From NCBI GenBank assembly GCA_002104935.1, contig MCGT01000012.1, forward strand, positions 372,001 through 436,000: 64,000 bases of DNA, read 5' to 3'. The notes beneath the pieces are model-generated. The model saw only the letters and a list, made by a program, of their open reading frames with translations, was not told where the DNA came from and did not search any database. Shown here one piece after another: positions 21,383 to 31,969 of this stretch. Position 1 is the stretch's first letter. Each line of letters opens with the position of its first letter. Made by a program: the position numbers and the translations under genes. This DNA comes from Hesseltinella vesiculosa (lineage: Eukaryota > Mucoromycota > Mucoromycetes > Mucorales > Cunninghamellaceae).

Positions 21383-23104
21383 ATGGCCAACCCCAACTCC
21401 CTCACACCTCTTGCGCGACCCATCACTGGCAATTATGGATCTTCACACCAAGTCAATGTCATGGAAGAACTGGAATCCATGTTCGATATATCCGATGACC
21501 AAGTCCAGGTCTTGATTCAAGGCTTCATGGACGAAATGAAGGCCGGGCTGGCCAACGGCCATTACGACCAGTACCGACGAAATGACTTGAAAATGATCCC
21601 CTCCTATGTCACTGGTAAAAAAGCAGAAACGCCTTGCCTGCGCTTTTGATTCACCGCCCTCTTTCTCTCCTTACAGGCCATCCTACTGGCAATGAAAAAG
21701 GAACGTACCTGGCCTTGGAAATCAGTGGCGTGGATATCTACGTATGTCAAGTGAAGCTCAAAGGCGAAGGAGGCAAGCTGGCGATCAATCAATACCAATA
21801 CAAGATCCCCGATCATTTGACGGCAGGTGACGACATTGGTGTGCTGTTTGACTACATGGCTGATTGCGTGGCCGATTTCCAGCGACGAGTCGGCACGTCC
21901 CCCACCAGCCCCGGTCAAGATGTCGACGACCTGGCGCCTCGCACGTACAGCATGGCCATCAGCATGGGCTTTGCCATTCGGCAAACGGGCCTGGCCAGAG
22001 GCACCATTGTTGCACTTGAGCATGGTTTTGAATTTGCTAATGCCATTGGCTGTGAGGTTGTCGAGGCCCTCCATGAAAAATTCCAAGCCAAAGGACTTGC
22101 CATTAAAATCGTTGCGCTGGCCAATGGTAAGCAAGCCAAGGGCAGACAGCCGCTGACCCCGTCCCGTTTCCTCTCTACCTTTAGACTCGGTCAGCACGCT
22201 ACTTGCCCATGCCTATCAACACCCATCGACTCGCATCGGTATTGTCCATGCCGCCGGCACGAACTGCGCTTACTATGACAAAGTGTCTAACATGACGGGC
22301 ATGCTTGCACAACACGAGGGGCCAGAAATCAACATGCAAGAAGAAATGATCGTCAATACGGAATGGTGCAATTTTGGCACCAGGAACCATTTACCCATGA
22401 CAGCGTTTGATCAGCAGCTCGATGCTGAAAGTAACAACCATGGCATTCATATTTTTGAAAAAATGACCACCGGTATGTACCTGGGCGAGGTGGTGCGGCA
22501 GGTAATTGTGTACTTGCTCGACCGTCAATTCTTGTCCTTTACCACCGACGACGAGGACTGCCTGATCCGAATTCCATACCACTTTGACACAAGCTACATG
22601 TACGTCTGCGAAGCTGATGAAGACCTTGATACCCTGGAAGACACGCGGGTCGTGCTGGAGGAAATGTGCAAAGTCGGCGCCACCACCCTCGCCGATCGTG
22701 AAATCGTGAAAAAGGCAAGTGGCACCCTGTTGGATTCTCTGTCTCACTTCTTTCATCCAGGCTTGTGAATTGGTAGGTCATCGGGCTGCTCATCTACTTG
22801 GGGCCAGCATCGCAAGTATTGTGCGATATACGTTTGACCAGGGCATTGGTCCTGATCTGGAAGGCGGTTTCGCCATTGGTAAAGACGATCAGCTCACCCT
22901 GGTTTTCTTGGCCCTGACTCTCTTTTTTTATGCATAGCCATCAGCGGAGATGTATACAAAGACTACCCATCGTTTCATCCACGGGTCTGTGAGACCTTGA
23001 AAGCATTGATTCCAAATGACATGGCAGCAAGGCTCTCGGTGGGGATCGTCCAAAACTCAAGAATTGTTGGAGCCGCCATTGTGGCCATGTTGTCTGAATC
23101 ATGA
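21383..23104 (+). CDS. Hexokinase-family protein without ATP motifs
   Basis: Five exons: 21383-21614, 21677-22126, 22185-22714, 22761-22878, 22938-23104; 498 aa, normal hexokinase length. Similarity runs along the whole chain, including ANDSVSTLL where D228 matches the catalytic base, AAGTN, and WCNFGT. However the phosphate-binding motif that should read DLGGTNFRV is EISGVDIYV (residues 92-100), the sugar-binding TNWTKGF region is VALEHGF, and the C-terminal adenosine motif GSGKGAA is NSRIVGAA. These changes predict loss of sugar phosphorylation and a regulatory or scaffold role, as proposed for other atypical fungal hexokinases; that role is inference. Intron 3 has a GC donor (AAG/GCAAGT at 22715). 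No frameshifts, so not an obvious pseudogene. Confidence 0.85.
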
Positions 23105-23413
23105 TGATCTTGTTCTAATTGCTTTTTGCTGTCCACGTCTTTTTTTTTTTTTTTTTTTTACCAAATAAATTGGATTTTTAACTTTTTTACTTTTTCATTG
23201 TTTTATTACGAGGTTTTTTTTTTTTTCCTGTTTACAATAAATCGAATTCATGTATGGAAAGGTGAGGCAAAGGGATCGACGGGAGAGAAGATAAAAAAAG
23301 AAAGTATGAACAAGGAAGAAAAAAATACATGAGGAAAAAAAAAAAAAGAGGTTCATTCAGAAGTGAGGTTGGGGATGCGAGTGGGAGAGTGTGCGTATAT
23401 ATTTTTTTAGCGG
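23105..23413. other. Convergent 3' ends
   Basis: The hexokinase-like gene and the G3BP-like gene converge here. The stretch has T tracts at 23141-23159 and 23214-23226 and A tracts at 23336-23346, consistent with opposed polyadenylation regions. Confidence 0.45.
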
Positions 23414-25013
23414 TTACTTTTGGTTGTTTCTAGACTTGTTGCCAGCATTATAGCCGCCACGGTTGCTGTTGGCATTTGCGTTGGCATTGTTGGCGTTGGC
23501 ATTTTGGTTACGGCGGTAGTTGTTTTGTTGACGGAAACCGTTTTGTTGTTGGCGGGCGCCAAAGCGACGGCGTTCTTCGGCCAAGACAAAGTGTTTGTTG
23601 GCGAGGAAGACTTTGTGTTGAGCCAAGGCCTTGGGAGCCGCGTCAGGAGTTTCAAAGTCCAAAAAGGCAGTGTTGCGGCCGGGGTTCATGGTGATGGCCT
23701 TGACAGGGCCAAACTTAGAGAAGGCTTCCTGCAGTTGCTCCATCGTCACCTGGTTATACACTTGCTTGATGAAGATGCTGGTCACTTCTTCTGTCAACGT
23801 GACGAAAAAAAAAAAAACAAAAAGGTGAGAATTGATCTTACATCAACACACCGGCTTCAAACTTTACCTTTGCGTTGGTCCTTGTTGGATTGCTGTTGTT
23901 GCTGTTGTTGAGATTGTTGGGCGGCAGGTTGTTGTTGCTGTTGCTGCTGCTGTTGTTGTTGTGGTTGTTGGGCAGCAGGTTGGGCATGTTCTTTGGCGGG
24001 CGAGGCGGGAGCAGTGGTGGTGGCAGGTGAAGGAGTAGCCTTGGTTTCTGAGACCTGGACACCCCATTTGGAAGATTCTTTGGCAGCAAGATCGGCCCAG
24101 GACTTTGGTGCTTCAGGTCGGGCAGCTGGAGTGGCAGCAGGCGAGGCGGGAGCCGCCGCTGCCGCTGGAGATTGAGTGGCAGGGGTGGCAGCTGGAGTGG
24201 CCACGGGAACGGGTTGGGTGGCAGCTGGGGCTGGCGCAGGAGCAGATGTAGCTGGGGCGGGAGCGGTAGCGACAGGAGCGAGGGTGACCACAGCAGCAGG
24301 GGTGGTGGCAGCCGAAGGCGTGGGGGAGGCGATGGGCTCTTGTTTCATTTCAGTGGCCTTGGGTTCGGCCTTGCCATTCAATTTGGGTTCCTCTTTGGCA
24401 GGGACCTCCGCAGCAGCGGGCTCTTCCTTTTTGGCAGGCTGTTCGTCATCACAGGTGTAGTAGTCGATGTCGACTTCGTCCTTGAGGAAGCGGAAAATGT
24501 CGTTCAAGACATAGTAGCCATTGGGCTGAGGGGCAAGGAAGAAGGTCTGGCTGAACTTTTGTGAAGGGCCGTCCATGATGCACATTTCCCCGAGCACTTG
24601 GATCAAAATGCCACCATTGGATGATGCTTGGCTGTCCACTTGCGTCACCAAGACCTTGCAGTCTTCAAAGTTGAGCTCCTCGATCTTTTGGCGAATGTCC
24701 TACACACGAATGGATGGTCATAGATGAGTTGATGGTGAGGATGATTTTTGGCATGATGCTGAGCCACATTGGCCTGAATAGGACAATGACTTACTTCTTG
24801 ACCATGGAATGTCTTGACGGTTTCACCTTCGTCACCACGCACAAAGTACGAATCCTTGCTGTAAAAGGCGTGGAGGCGATGAGGCTTCTTGTTCAAAAAG
24901 GTATAGTATTCCCGAACAAACAACAGGCCAACATCTTGAGGAGCAGTAGTTGGAGCAGCATCGGCTTTGGCATTGGTTTTGGTATGGTTCAATTGGGAAA
25001 CAGCAGCAGTCAT
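23414..25013 (-). CDS. G3BP/Bre5-like NTF2-RRM RNA-binding protein
   Basis: Three exons, 24795-25013, 23868-24699 and 23414-23790, give 475 aa. Residues about 25-150 form an NTF2-like domain (VGLLFVREYYTFLNKKP, then FEDCKVLVTQVDSQ and a FFLAPQPNGYYVLNDIFRFL end). A long Ala/Pro/Thr-rich linker follows, then a polyglutamine tract near 325-350, then an RRM (about 355-425) with IFIKQV as RNP2 and NTAFLDFE as RNP1. The tail is Asn/Arg/Gly-rich. This order is that of G3BP and yeast Bre5, stress-granule and ubiquitin-protease cofactors. The poly-Gln and Pro/Ala repeats make this a site of length variation. Assignment of domain order is firm; orthology to Bre5 versus G3BP is not resolved. Confidence 0.87.
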
Positions 25014-25498
25014 GATGGGGTAAGATTAGGATGAGATGAAGCTAAAAGAAGAAAATAGAAAGGAGAGAAGGCGGATGAGGTGAGATCGCCTGTCAACAAG
25101 AGAAAAAAAAAAAGTGAATAATAGAGAACAACTGGACTGTTTCCAAGATCAAAAAAAAAAAAAAACGAGAACAGTCCATGGTCACATTTCACTTGAAATC
25201 ACACTGTTCTCTATTTTTCACTCTCTCTTTCTTTAACATTACTAACATTACAAACTTACTGGTTATTGGTAAACAGAGATGAGGGGAAGGGTAAAAGAAG
25301 GATGAAGAAAGATGAAAAGATCAAACGCGATGAAAGAAAAAAAAAAAAAAAAATAGAAAAGAAAAGGGGATTGGGCTCTTCCGCCCCCTAAAAAAAATTC
25401 GTAGACCTTTTTTTTTTTTTTTTTCCAACCTTGGGCGATCTTCATCTTCATACTTTGGGCTTTTGTAACTTTTTTATTTTCTAAAACAACAGAGTTCT
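25014..25498. other. Intergenic
   Basis: 5' flank of the G3BP-like gene and 3' flank of the small mitochondrial-protein gene, both on the minus strand. It contains A tracts (25152-25164, 25337-25352) and a T tract (25408-25424); no gene seen. Confidence 0.45.
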
Positions 25499-26185
25499 CT
25501 AATAAGTGTTCACCTTGACATCAGACACATCTACATTGCCACCAGTTGTCAAAGCACGGGCACTAGAACGTTCCAGAGATCTATATAAAACGTGAGCTAG
25601 GCAGCGTGCGTTTGATGTCTTAAAACTTACTCCGGGTATCTCATACGGTGAATGGGTGCGCGTTGGGCTTCTTGGTAAACCAAACTAATTGGACAAACGA
25701 TGAGACGGCTCTCCTTTCATCCCTGTTAAATTTTACCGGTATTCAGCCAATTTTTGAGCGTTATCAGCGAACACTTGGTTCATCTTGTCGTTTTCATCAC
25801 TGGGCGTCATGACACCTTCGATCCACTTGGTGATCACATTCTTGTTCTATCATTGAAAATCAAGGTGACAGAGACAAGATGAGTTTAGCTTGTTGGAAAC
25901 AAGAAATAAAAAATCGAGTAGTCTTACACCAGCATTGCGAATGGATTGATCGACATTGTACCATACAATGCTAGCACCAACAATAACAGCAGTGGCCTTC
26001 CATGCAGAAGTGTTGAAGGCTAAAAAATGAGAAGAGTGAGACTGCTAGCGCAAAACAACGAAGGGTCTCCATGTTTTGGTCAACCTACTTTCAGCAGGCA
26101 CAGATTCGGTCGCCTTGGCTTCGGTAGCATAACTACGCTTCAATAAAGGAGTGAAGCGACGAGCTTGATGGGTGAATCGTTGCAT
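25499..26185 (-). CDS. Small mitochondrial membrane protein, possible complex I accessory subunit
   Basis: Five exons: 26089-26185, 25928-26019, 25737-25846, 25631-25684, 25499-25580; 144 aa. The N-terminus MQRFTHQARRFTPLLKRSYA is basic, without acids, and ends in RSYA, a typical mitochondrial presequence. A single membrane segment follows (about 38-52, ATAVIVGASIVWY). The soluble end contains ITKWIEGVMTPSDEN and a conserved-looking RAPIHRMRYPE. The pattern resembles the fungal 17.8-kDa accessory subunit of NADH:ubiquinone oxidoreductase, by my recollection of that family; the mitochondrial location is better supported than the complex. Exons are very short, and the reading ends just past a site that could serve as another donor (GTGAAC at 25514). 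Confidence 0.65.
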
Positions 26186-26336
26186 CGTTTTGTTTAAAAG
26201 AAAGAAAAAATAAAAAATAATAATAAAAAAACAAAAAGCTTGGGCGGGGTCAGAGACAGTGGACTTTTTTTTCTTTTTTGGCCCAGCACGTTTATTGCCC
26301 TTTTTTTTCTCACCCAATACAAACGGCCTTGCTTGA
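26186..26336. promoter_or_regulatory. Shared 151-bp divergent promoter
   Basis: Lies between the ATG of the small mitochondrial protein gene (26185, minus) and the ATG of the ankyrin gene (26337, plus). It contains a run of A/T tracts on each side. Sharing is inferred from the distance only. Confidence 0.4.
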
Positions 26337-27617
26337 ATGAAACGCCCTCTGGACACCGTTGTCGAGCAAGATATTAACTCGCCATTGAAGAAACATTCTC
26401 CATCTTCTACATCGTTTACTCAGCCTAGCCAAGATGGCGATGACTTGACCACCGCTCTTTGGCAAGCCATCGACTTGGATGCCCTCGATATGAAGGCCTT
26501 GTACCAATACATTAAGAAAAAAGGCGACCTGACCGTGCTGAATCCCGAAGGCTATGGTCTGCTGTACTTGGCTGCAAGGAACAATAGCATGGAAGCTCTG
26601 CGCCTATTGCTACTGCAAGGCGACCTGGATATCAATCAAGCCCATGGCCCCCACCAGGAACAGGCGCTGCATGCCGCCGCCAGTGCCGGAAACTACGATG
26701 CCATTGAACTGCTCCTGGAACATGGCGCCCTAACAGACGGCATCGATAGCCTTGGTCACACAGCTTTATCCAACGGTCTGTTTGCAAAATCGCTGCCTTG
26801 CTTGGAAATGATACTTGACGCCGGCTCACCCCTGGACACTGTGGACCGGCACGGAAACAGCCTACTGCACCTGGCCTCCTCCAACCAATTTGTCGACGCC
26901 ATCCCTTTGCTGGTGACCAAAGGCGTGCCGGTCGACCAGTGCAACTTACGCCGCCTGCCTCCCTTGGCCATCGCCATCAGCTTGGGCTACCAGGACATCG
27001 TCGACGCCCTGATCGACAACGGGGCGGACGTCAACGGCAGTGTGCGCTGTGCCACGCTGGTACACTATGCTGTGATGTGGAACCGCTATGGAGCCCTGGA
27101 ATCCCTGGTGAAAAAAGGGGCCAAAGTCAATGTGGCCAACGCCATTGAAGAAACGCCGCTCCTCGTCGCTGTGCAACAGCGCAAAATCGACATGGTCAGC
27201 TACTTGGTGCAACACGGGGCCGACCCTTGCTATAGCCCGTCAACGGACGATGACAGCCAGCCCGCCACCAACCTACCTTTGTTGTATGCAGCAAACCACG
27301 GCTACACCGAAATGTGCACGCTGCTGATCTCAAGCAAAACATCGCCTTATTTTATCCAGATGGCAGCCGACATGAGCCAGCGGATGGGCATGACCACCAC
27401 CGCCACTTATCTTCGCACCAAACTCAACACCCCCATCAAGCAAGACGACGCCCCGGCTCCCTCCAAGCAATCTGTGTCTTCCGCCTCGACAGACCCTCCG
27501 GCACAAAGCCATCAAGAAACCTCGTCACCTCGCATGATCGATGCCGATTTCAACTCCTTGATCAACTCCTTCAGTGACGACGAGGACCTAACTGCCACCC
27601 ACACTGCTGCCATCTAG
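26337..27617 (+). CDS. Ankyrin-repeat protein, 426 aa
   Basis: One uninterrupted exon from ATG 26337. Residues about 65-345 hold roughly eight ankyrin units, visible as repeats of the LHxAA..G/N...+..LL..GA..D/N kind: GLLYLAARNN, ALHAAASAGNYDAIELLLEHG, LLHLASSNQ, PLAIAISLGYQDIVDALIDNG, VHYAVMWNR, PLLVAVQQRKIDMVSYLVQ and LLYAANHGYTEMC. The N-terminal 40 residues and the Ser/Pro/Thr-rich C-terminal 70 residues are likely disordered. Ankyrin repeats bind partner proteins; the partner cannot be read from sequence. A basic pair cluster near the start (LKKH) might target the nucleus but is weak. The CTCTCT run at 27619-27636 lies in the 3' UTR. Confidence 0.88.
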   Translation: MKRPLDTVVEQDINSPLKKHSPSSTSFTQPSQDGDDLTTALWQAIDLDALDMKALYQYIKKKGDLTVLNPEGYGLLYLAARNNSMEALRLLLLQGDLDINQAHGPHQEQALHAAASAGNYDAIELLLEHGALTDGIDSLGHTALSNGLFAKSLPCLEMILDAGSPLDTVDRHGNSLLHLASSNQFVDAIPLLVTKGVPVDQCNLRRLPPLAIAISLGYQDIVDALIDNGADVNGSVRCATLVHYAVMWNRYGALESLVKKGAKVNVANAIEETPLLVAVQQRKIDMVSYLVQHGADPCYSPSTDDDSQPATNLPLLYAANHGYTEMCTLLISSKTSPYFIQMAADMSQRMGMTTTATYLRTKLNTPIKQDDAPAPSKQSVSSASTDPPAQSHQETSSPRMIDADFNSLINSFSDDEDLTATHTAAI

Positions 27618-27845
27618 ACTCTCTCTCTCTCTCTCTGTCTCTCCCTATAGATACCCCTCTCTTGACACATAAAAGGTTTCTTCATTTTTCAAGTATACAC
27701 AAGCTGTAGGGGTTTTTTTTATTGCTCATGAAAGAATGACAAACAACGAAAAAAAGGTGGGTGACATGGACAGGAGGAAATTGTTGTGCGATGAAATGAG
27801 ATTGGCATGCAAAAAATAATAAAAGTTGAAAGGTTGATCTTTCGC

Positions 27846-28395
27846 TTAGATTTCGGCCAATTCACGGAGACGACGAACAGTGGAGCGAACAGTAGCAGCA
27901 GCAGTGGTCCTAGTGAAAGAGGGTAAGCATCGTTCGTCTCGATCCATGCTTCTCTGTACTTACGACACAGTGTAAGCACCACCAGCCAACACCTTGGAGC
28001 AGCCCTTGCACTTCCAGATACCAACGGCAGTACGCTTGACGGCGTCCTAGAGAAAAACAGCTCAGTCAACAGCAAACCAGCCGGCGTTTCTGACTTACCT
28101 TGCCACAGAAAGTACAGGTGTACTTGGAGTGTTGAGTGATTTCCATCTTCTTCACTTGCTTACGGAGGGAAGCACCATAACGAGTACCGTATTTACCAGT
28201 GATGCCTACTTTCTTGGTGCGCTTAGCCTACATCATGTCAAAATGGTCGTCAGTGATCTCTGCATGCCAATCCGCAGGACATCCATCCTTCCCTCCCAAA
28301 AACATCCTCGGATAGCCCAGTTCATTCAAAGGAAGGATGGATACTCTATCCTATTTTTTTTTTATGATGGCTCTAATGGATGGATGCATTACCAT
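27846..28395 (-). CDS. RPL43: 60S ribosomal protein eL43 (L37A)
   Basis: Four exons: 28393-28395 (the ATG alone), 28099-28227, 27964-28046, 27846-27909; 92 aa, the usual length. The product is a zinc-binding protein of the large ribosomal subunit. The four zinc cysteines are visible as CTFC and CKGC, and the protein starts [20 protein letters not shown] and ends [10 protein letters not shown] as in other eukaryotes. The start codon is separated from the rest by a 165-nt first intron (donor GTAATG at 28387-28392), inferred because no in-frame ATG exists next to exon 2 and the protein normally begins MAKRT. Placement of the ATG exon is likely but not certain. Confidence 0.88.
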
Positions 28396-28805
28396 ATCGA
28401 TGTAATATGTTGAGAGAAAGAAAAAAGAAAAAAAAATAATGGCAAGCTGGCCTTTTTCATCTGGACGCCGCCCGCCAAAGCTTTAGCGCATGATGCTTCC
28501 CGCCAATCAAAAACCTTGTTCAACCATTTCAGTGTCAGCCGTTGTTGCAGCTTTTTTTTTTTTTTTTCCTTCTTCAACCATTTTTTTCTGTTGATCCATT
28601 TGACAGATTGTGGTGTCGATCTACCCTTTCATTCCCCCCCCCTCTCATCACCTCTCCATCATTTGTACAATCTCCCTTTTTATCCTATTCTTATCTAATT
28701 TAGTTCCATAGTTTAGCTCATTTCCCTTGTCATTGTATTGTTTTACACCTTTCCATAAACTACCCCCCCCCTTTTTTTTTCAGCGCACTGTCCCATTTGT
28801 GACAA
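28396..28805. promoter_or_regulatory. Divergent upstream region of eL43 and the kelch-BTB gene
   Basis: 410 bp separates the two start codons. It is pyrimidine-rich on the plus strand toward the kelch gene and contains A and T tracts (28430-28437, 28552-28567) and a C run at 28765-28772. No named factor site is recognised. Confidence 0.4.
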
Positions 28806-30902
28806 ATGGGATCACCACCAGGAACTCCTCGCTCTGGTCACAGCTTCCGCACAGCAAGAGAATTGACGCCATCGTCCTCTATTGAACAAGAAGTGCCGAT
28901 CCGAACCAAAGGCGAATCGTTGGCATGTTTGGTGGGTGCTTCAGTCACGGTCATTGGACAGAATGTCTATGTGCTGGGCGGCTTCGATCGCTACAGTGAT
29001 GAAGTTTTCAATACCCTCTACAGTCTTCATCTGGATGGCTCACCACCCTATACATGGACCCGCATGAGCTACAATGAACAACAGCCTGTCATGGCCAAGC
29101 GCAATGATCATTCGGCCACGCTCTGGCGCAATCACCACCTGGTTGTATTTGGTGGCACAGGCGACGACGATGACGATGATACCTATTTTTCGCAGATCGC
29201 TGTACTACATCTGCCTTCGCTGACATGGGAACTCCCCCAAACCTCGGGCATGGTGCCTCTCACCGGCCGCATCAAACACTCAGCCACCATCCACAACGAC
29301 AAGCTCTACATCGCCGGTGGCCTGGAACCCGGCGGCCACTACGCCAACACTGTCCTGATCCTCGATCTTGTCCGCAACGAATGGTTAACACCCATCCCAT
29401 TCGTTTGCCGATCCCAGCATGTCACTTTTTTTTACAACCAGCGGCTGTACCTGTATGGTGGCTACCACGAAGACCTCACTCGTTCCAACAACACCCTGAC
29501 CTTTCTTGATACCAACTCCCACACCGTCACCCAGCTTGAAATCGATTCACCCAATGCCCCACGTCTGCATGGCCAGCAGTATGCCCAGATCTGTGGGGAC
29601 CAGCTCGTTGTCGCCGTGATGGATCCCGACCATGTCGAAGCCTTGGACGACGAAGAGACGGCCACGGATGTCGAACAGATGGACGAAGACGAGGACAGTC
29701 TGGAAAACCACGACATGGTAGAGCCGATGACACTGCGATCCCAGCGCAGTCGGGCCCAGCAGCGCTCGCGTGCCACCCGCCGCTCCACCTCGACCTCGTC
29801 TTCGACCTTGAAGAAAAAGGGAAAAGCGGCGGTCCGCCATGCCAGCAAGCCCACCACCGGCGTTTGGCACCTGGACCTGGCTGCGATGCAATGGCAAGCG
29901 CATCAAGACGTGCCTGTGATGTTGGATGGCTGCCATTGGCAGATATTTGGCATGCAAGAACACGCTGACTGGTTTGCTCTGTTTGGCGCCTCGGACGACG
30001 ACCTTGATGAGTACTATGGCCTGGTGTTGCGCATTCAACTCAAAGAACACGGCATTGTGGCCATCCCGCCCTCTCGCCTGGGCATGGATCTGGCTGGGTT
30101 ATTGACAGACGACGGCCAGGCAAGTGCTGATTTCGTCATCCGCTCCAGTGTCGACCCAGACGCACAAGAGCTCCATGTCCATCGCCTGGTGCTGCTCGCT
30201 CGCTGGCCCCACTTTGCCCATCTGATGCAAGCCGGTATGGTCGAGTCTTTCAGCAACAGCATGACCCTGCCAGAACCCCACCAAGTGCTCCACTGGTTTG
30301 TCCACTTCCTCTACACCGACGCCTTGGACGATGCCATCTCGCCCTTGCTGGTGGCTGACCTGATGATCATGGCCAACTTGTACATGCTCCCTCGATTGCT
30401 GGCCCTGTGTGTGCGCCGCCTCTATGCCAACGTCACTGTCGACTACTGCAGCAAAATCTACCAAGCAGCCGTCCAAGCTGGCCAGGATGGCCTTCAACAA
30501 ACTGCCCTCACCTACTTGTTCCGCCACTTTGGCCAAGTTGTGCAAACCGCCCCCTTTCATGCCCTGCCAGCCCCTGTCCTTGCCAACCTGCTGGACCAAG
30601 TCCCTTATTTTTCCTCCATCGCCATCTCGCAACTGCATGCCAATGATACCCCTGCTACGACGGCTACACTTTTTACCAACCAAACCGCTGCCCTTCCACC
30701 CTTCCTCAACATGATGCCTTCCACTTCTCTCCCGCCTCGGTCCTCCGCCCCCACGCCCGACATCGTCATTAGCGGTCGGTCCACTCCAAATCTACCCTCT
30801 GCATCTCAGTCCCTTCGAGTCCAACCACACCTTTTACAGCAATACGACCATCTTGCTGAACCTCCCTTTGTCCTTCGCCCTCCAAGCCCCATGCAAAATT
30901 AG
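28806..30902 (+). CDS. Kelch-repeat BTB protein (Ral2/LZTR1-like architecture)
   Basis: Single exon, 698 aa. Kelch blades cover about residues 40-260, with the GG doublets VYVLGGF, LVVFGGT, LYIAGGL and LYLYGGY each followed by a spaced Y/W. A linker (280-350) is acidic then basic, with a run of DDDDDD inside a blade at about 120. A BTB fold occupies about 440-545 (DFVIRSS, LHVHRLVLLARWPHFAHLM, FLYTDAL) and a helical BACK-like tail follows. S. pombe Ral2 and animal LZTR1 have this order and act on Ras signalling, often as Cullin-3 adaptors; the same job here is an inference from architecture. The lone long exon contrasts with intron-rich neighbours, and the ATG lies just after an 8-base T run. 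Confidence 0.85.
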   Translation: MGSPPGTPRSGHSFRTARELTPSSSIEQEVPIRTKGESLACLVGASVTVIGQNVYVLGGFDRYSDEVFNTLYSLHLDGSPPYTWTRMSYNEQQPVMAKRNDHSATLWRNHHLVVFGGTGDDDDDDTYFSQIAVLHLPSLTWELPQTSGMVPLTGRIKHSATIHNDKLYIAGGLEPGGHYANTVLILDLVRNEWLTPIPFVCRSQHVTFFYNQRLYLYGGYHEDLTRSNNTLTFLDTNSHTVTQLEIDSPNAPRLHGQQYAQICGDQLVVAVMDPDHVEALDDEETATDVEQMDEDEDSLENHDMVEPMTLRSQRSRAQQRSRATRRSTSTSSSTLKKKGKAAVRHASKPTTGVWHLDLAAMQWQAHQDVPVMLDGCHWQIFGMQEHADWFALFGASDDDLDEYYGLVLRIQLKEHGIVAIPPSRLGMDLAGLLTDDGQASADFVIRSSVDPDAQELHVHRLVLLARWPHFAHLMQAGMVESFSNSMTLPEPHQVLHWFVHFLYTDALDDAISPLLVADLMIMANLYMLPRLLALCVRRLYANVTVDYCSKIYQAAVQAGQDGLQQTALTYLFRHFGQVVQTAPFHALPAPVLANLLDQVPYFSSIAISQLHANDTPATTATLFTNQTAALPPFLNMMPSTSLPPRSSAPTPDIVISGRSTPNLPSASQSLRVQPHLLQQYDHLAEPPFVLRPPSPMQN

Positions 30903-31164
30903 CAAACCCGTAATAAATAGCATTCTCGTGTCTGTTCTTTTTTTTTCACACCCATCTGCTGGACTCACGATGAGGTGTCCGAGAGAAAAGGGACACATGA
31001 TCAACTTTATTAGGTCTGTAGAAACTTCAGAGCTGCCCACCCTCCCCCCCCCCCATTAGGCATTGGTCGGTTTGCCAAATGCGGAATGAAAAAAACCTCT
31101 GCTGGCGCAAGCGCTCATTTTTTTTTCCTTCTTCCTCTTTTTCTTTCTCGTTTGCTTGTCCGTC
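30903..31164. other. Intergenic
   Basis: 262 bp between the kelch-BTB stop and the uL29 start codon. Includes a C8 run near 31044-31054 and T runs; pyrimidine-rich near the uL29 ATG, as expected for a ribosomal protein gene. Confidence 0.4.
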
Positions 31165-31969
31165 ATGGTAAGGACCACCATCCATCCATCCATCCATCCA
31201 TCAACGCGAATGCCTGCCTCATTGTCTCTATCGTTATCATCTGCGATTACCCTTGCACGACATTCGCTTTTTTTTTGGGGGGAGAGGGCTATGGTAGCAT
31301 CAAAAAGGAACCTCGACATTTTGTACCCCATGCACCTGTCAAATGAGAGATTCTGCTACCATCGATGCTTACCTCAGCTAAGCAGCACCTTTCTTGTACT
31401 GACGACATCAACAGAGGGAGATCAGCCATCGGCAACTGCGCCAATCCAAATGAAACGATAGAGATCGCAGGCTCCGATGTTGGCATGGCATGGCTTCCGT
31501 TTATTGTGAAAGTGTAAGACTCACCCATTTCTTTTTTTTTATTGACTAGGCCGTCATCAAAGCTCAAGAACTTCGCAACAAGAACAAGGCTGAACTCGTC
31601 AAGACCCTTGATGAAGCCAAGCAAGAACTTGCTTCTCTCCGCGTCCAAAAGGTTGCTGGTGCCTCTTCCGCCAAGCTCCAAGAAATGTAAGCTATTTTTT
31701 TCTTTCTACAGAGGAAGACTAACCTTTTGAAAAAAAGTGGTGAAGCTCGCCGCAACATCGCCCGTATCTTGACTGTCATCAACCAAACCCAACGTGAACA
31801 ATTGCGTCTCTTCTACCAAAAGAAGAAGTACACTCCTTTGGATCTCCGTGTCAAGAAGACCCGTGCCATGCGTCGTGCTTTGACTCCCTTCGAACGTAGC
31901 TTGAAGACTTTGAAGCAACACAAGAAGGAACAAGCCTTCCCTCAACGCAAGTACGCTGTCAAGGCTTAG
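31165..31969 (+). CDS. RPL35: 60S ribosomal protein uL29 (L35)
   Basis: Three exons: 31165-31167 (ATG alone), 31550-31686, 31738-31969; 123 aa, the normal size. The protein lines the exit of the ribosomal tunnel. The helical hairpin [16 protein letters not shown] and the basic tail [14 protein letters not shown] are characteristic. As with eL43, the first exon is only the start codon, here followed by GTAAGG; exon 2 then begins AVIKAQEL. The first intron is 382 nt, the longest in a gene of this window apart from the Ndt80-like gene, and carries an ATCC repeat at 31178-31201 and a plus-strand pyrimidine tract. I looked there for C/D-box snoRNA signatures and saw none that is convincing. Codons are strongly biased toward AAG, CGT and GCT/GCC. 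Confidence 0.92.

Noticed and set aside
31168..31549. snoRNA inside the first intron of uL29
   Set aside because: No convincing C box with a matching D box and terminal stem was found by eye.
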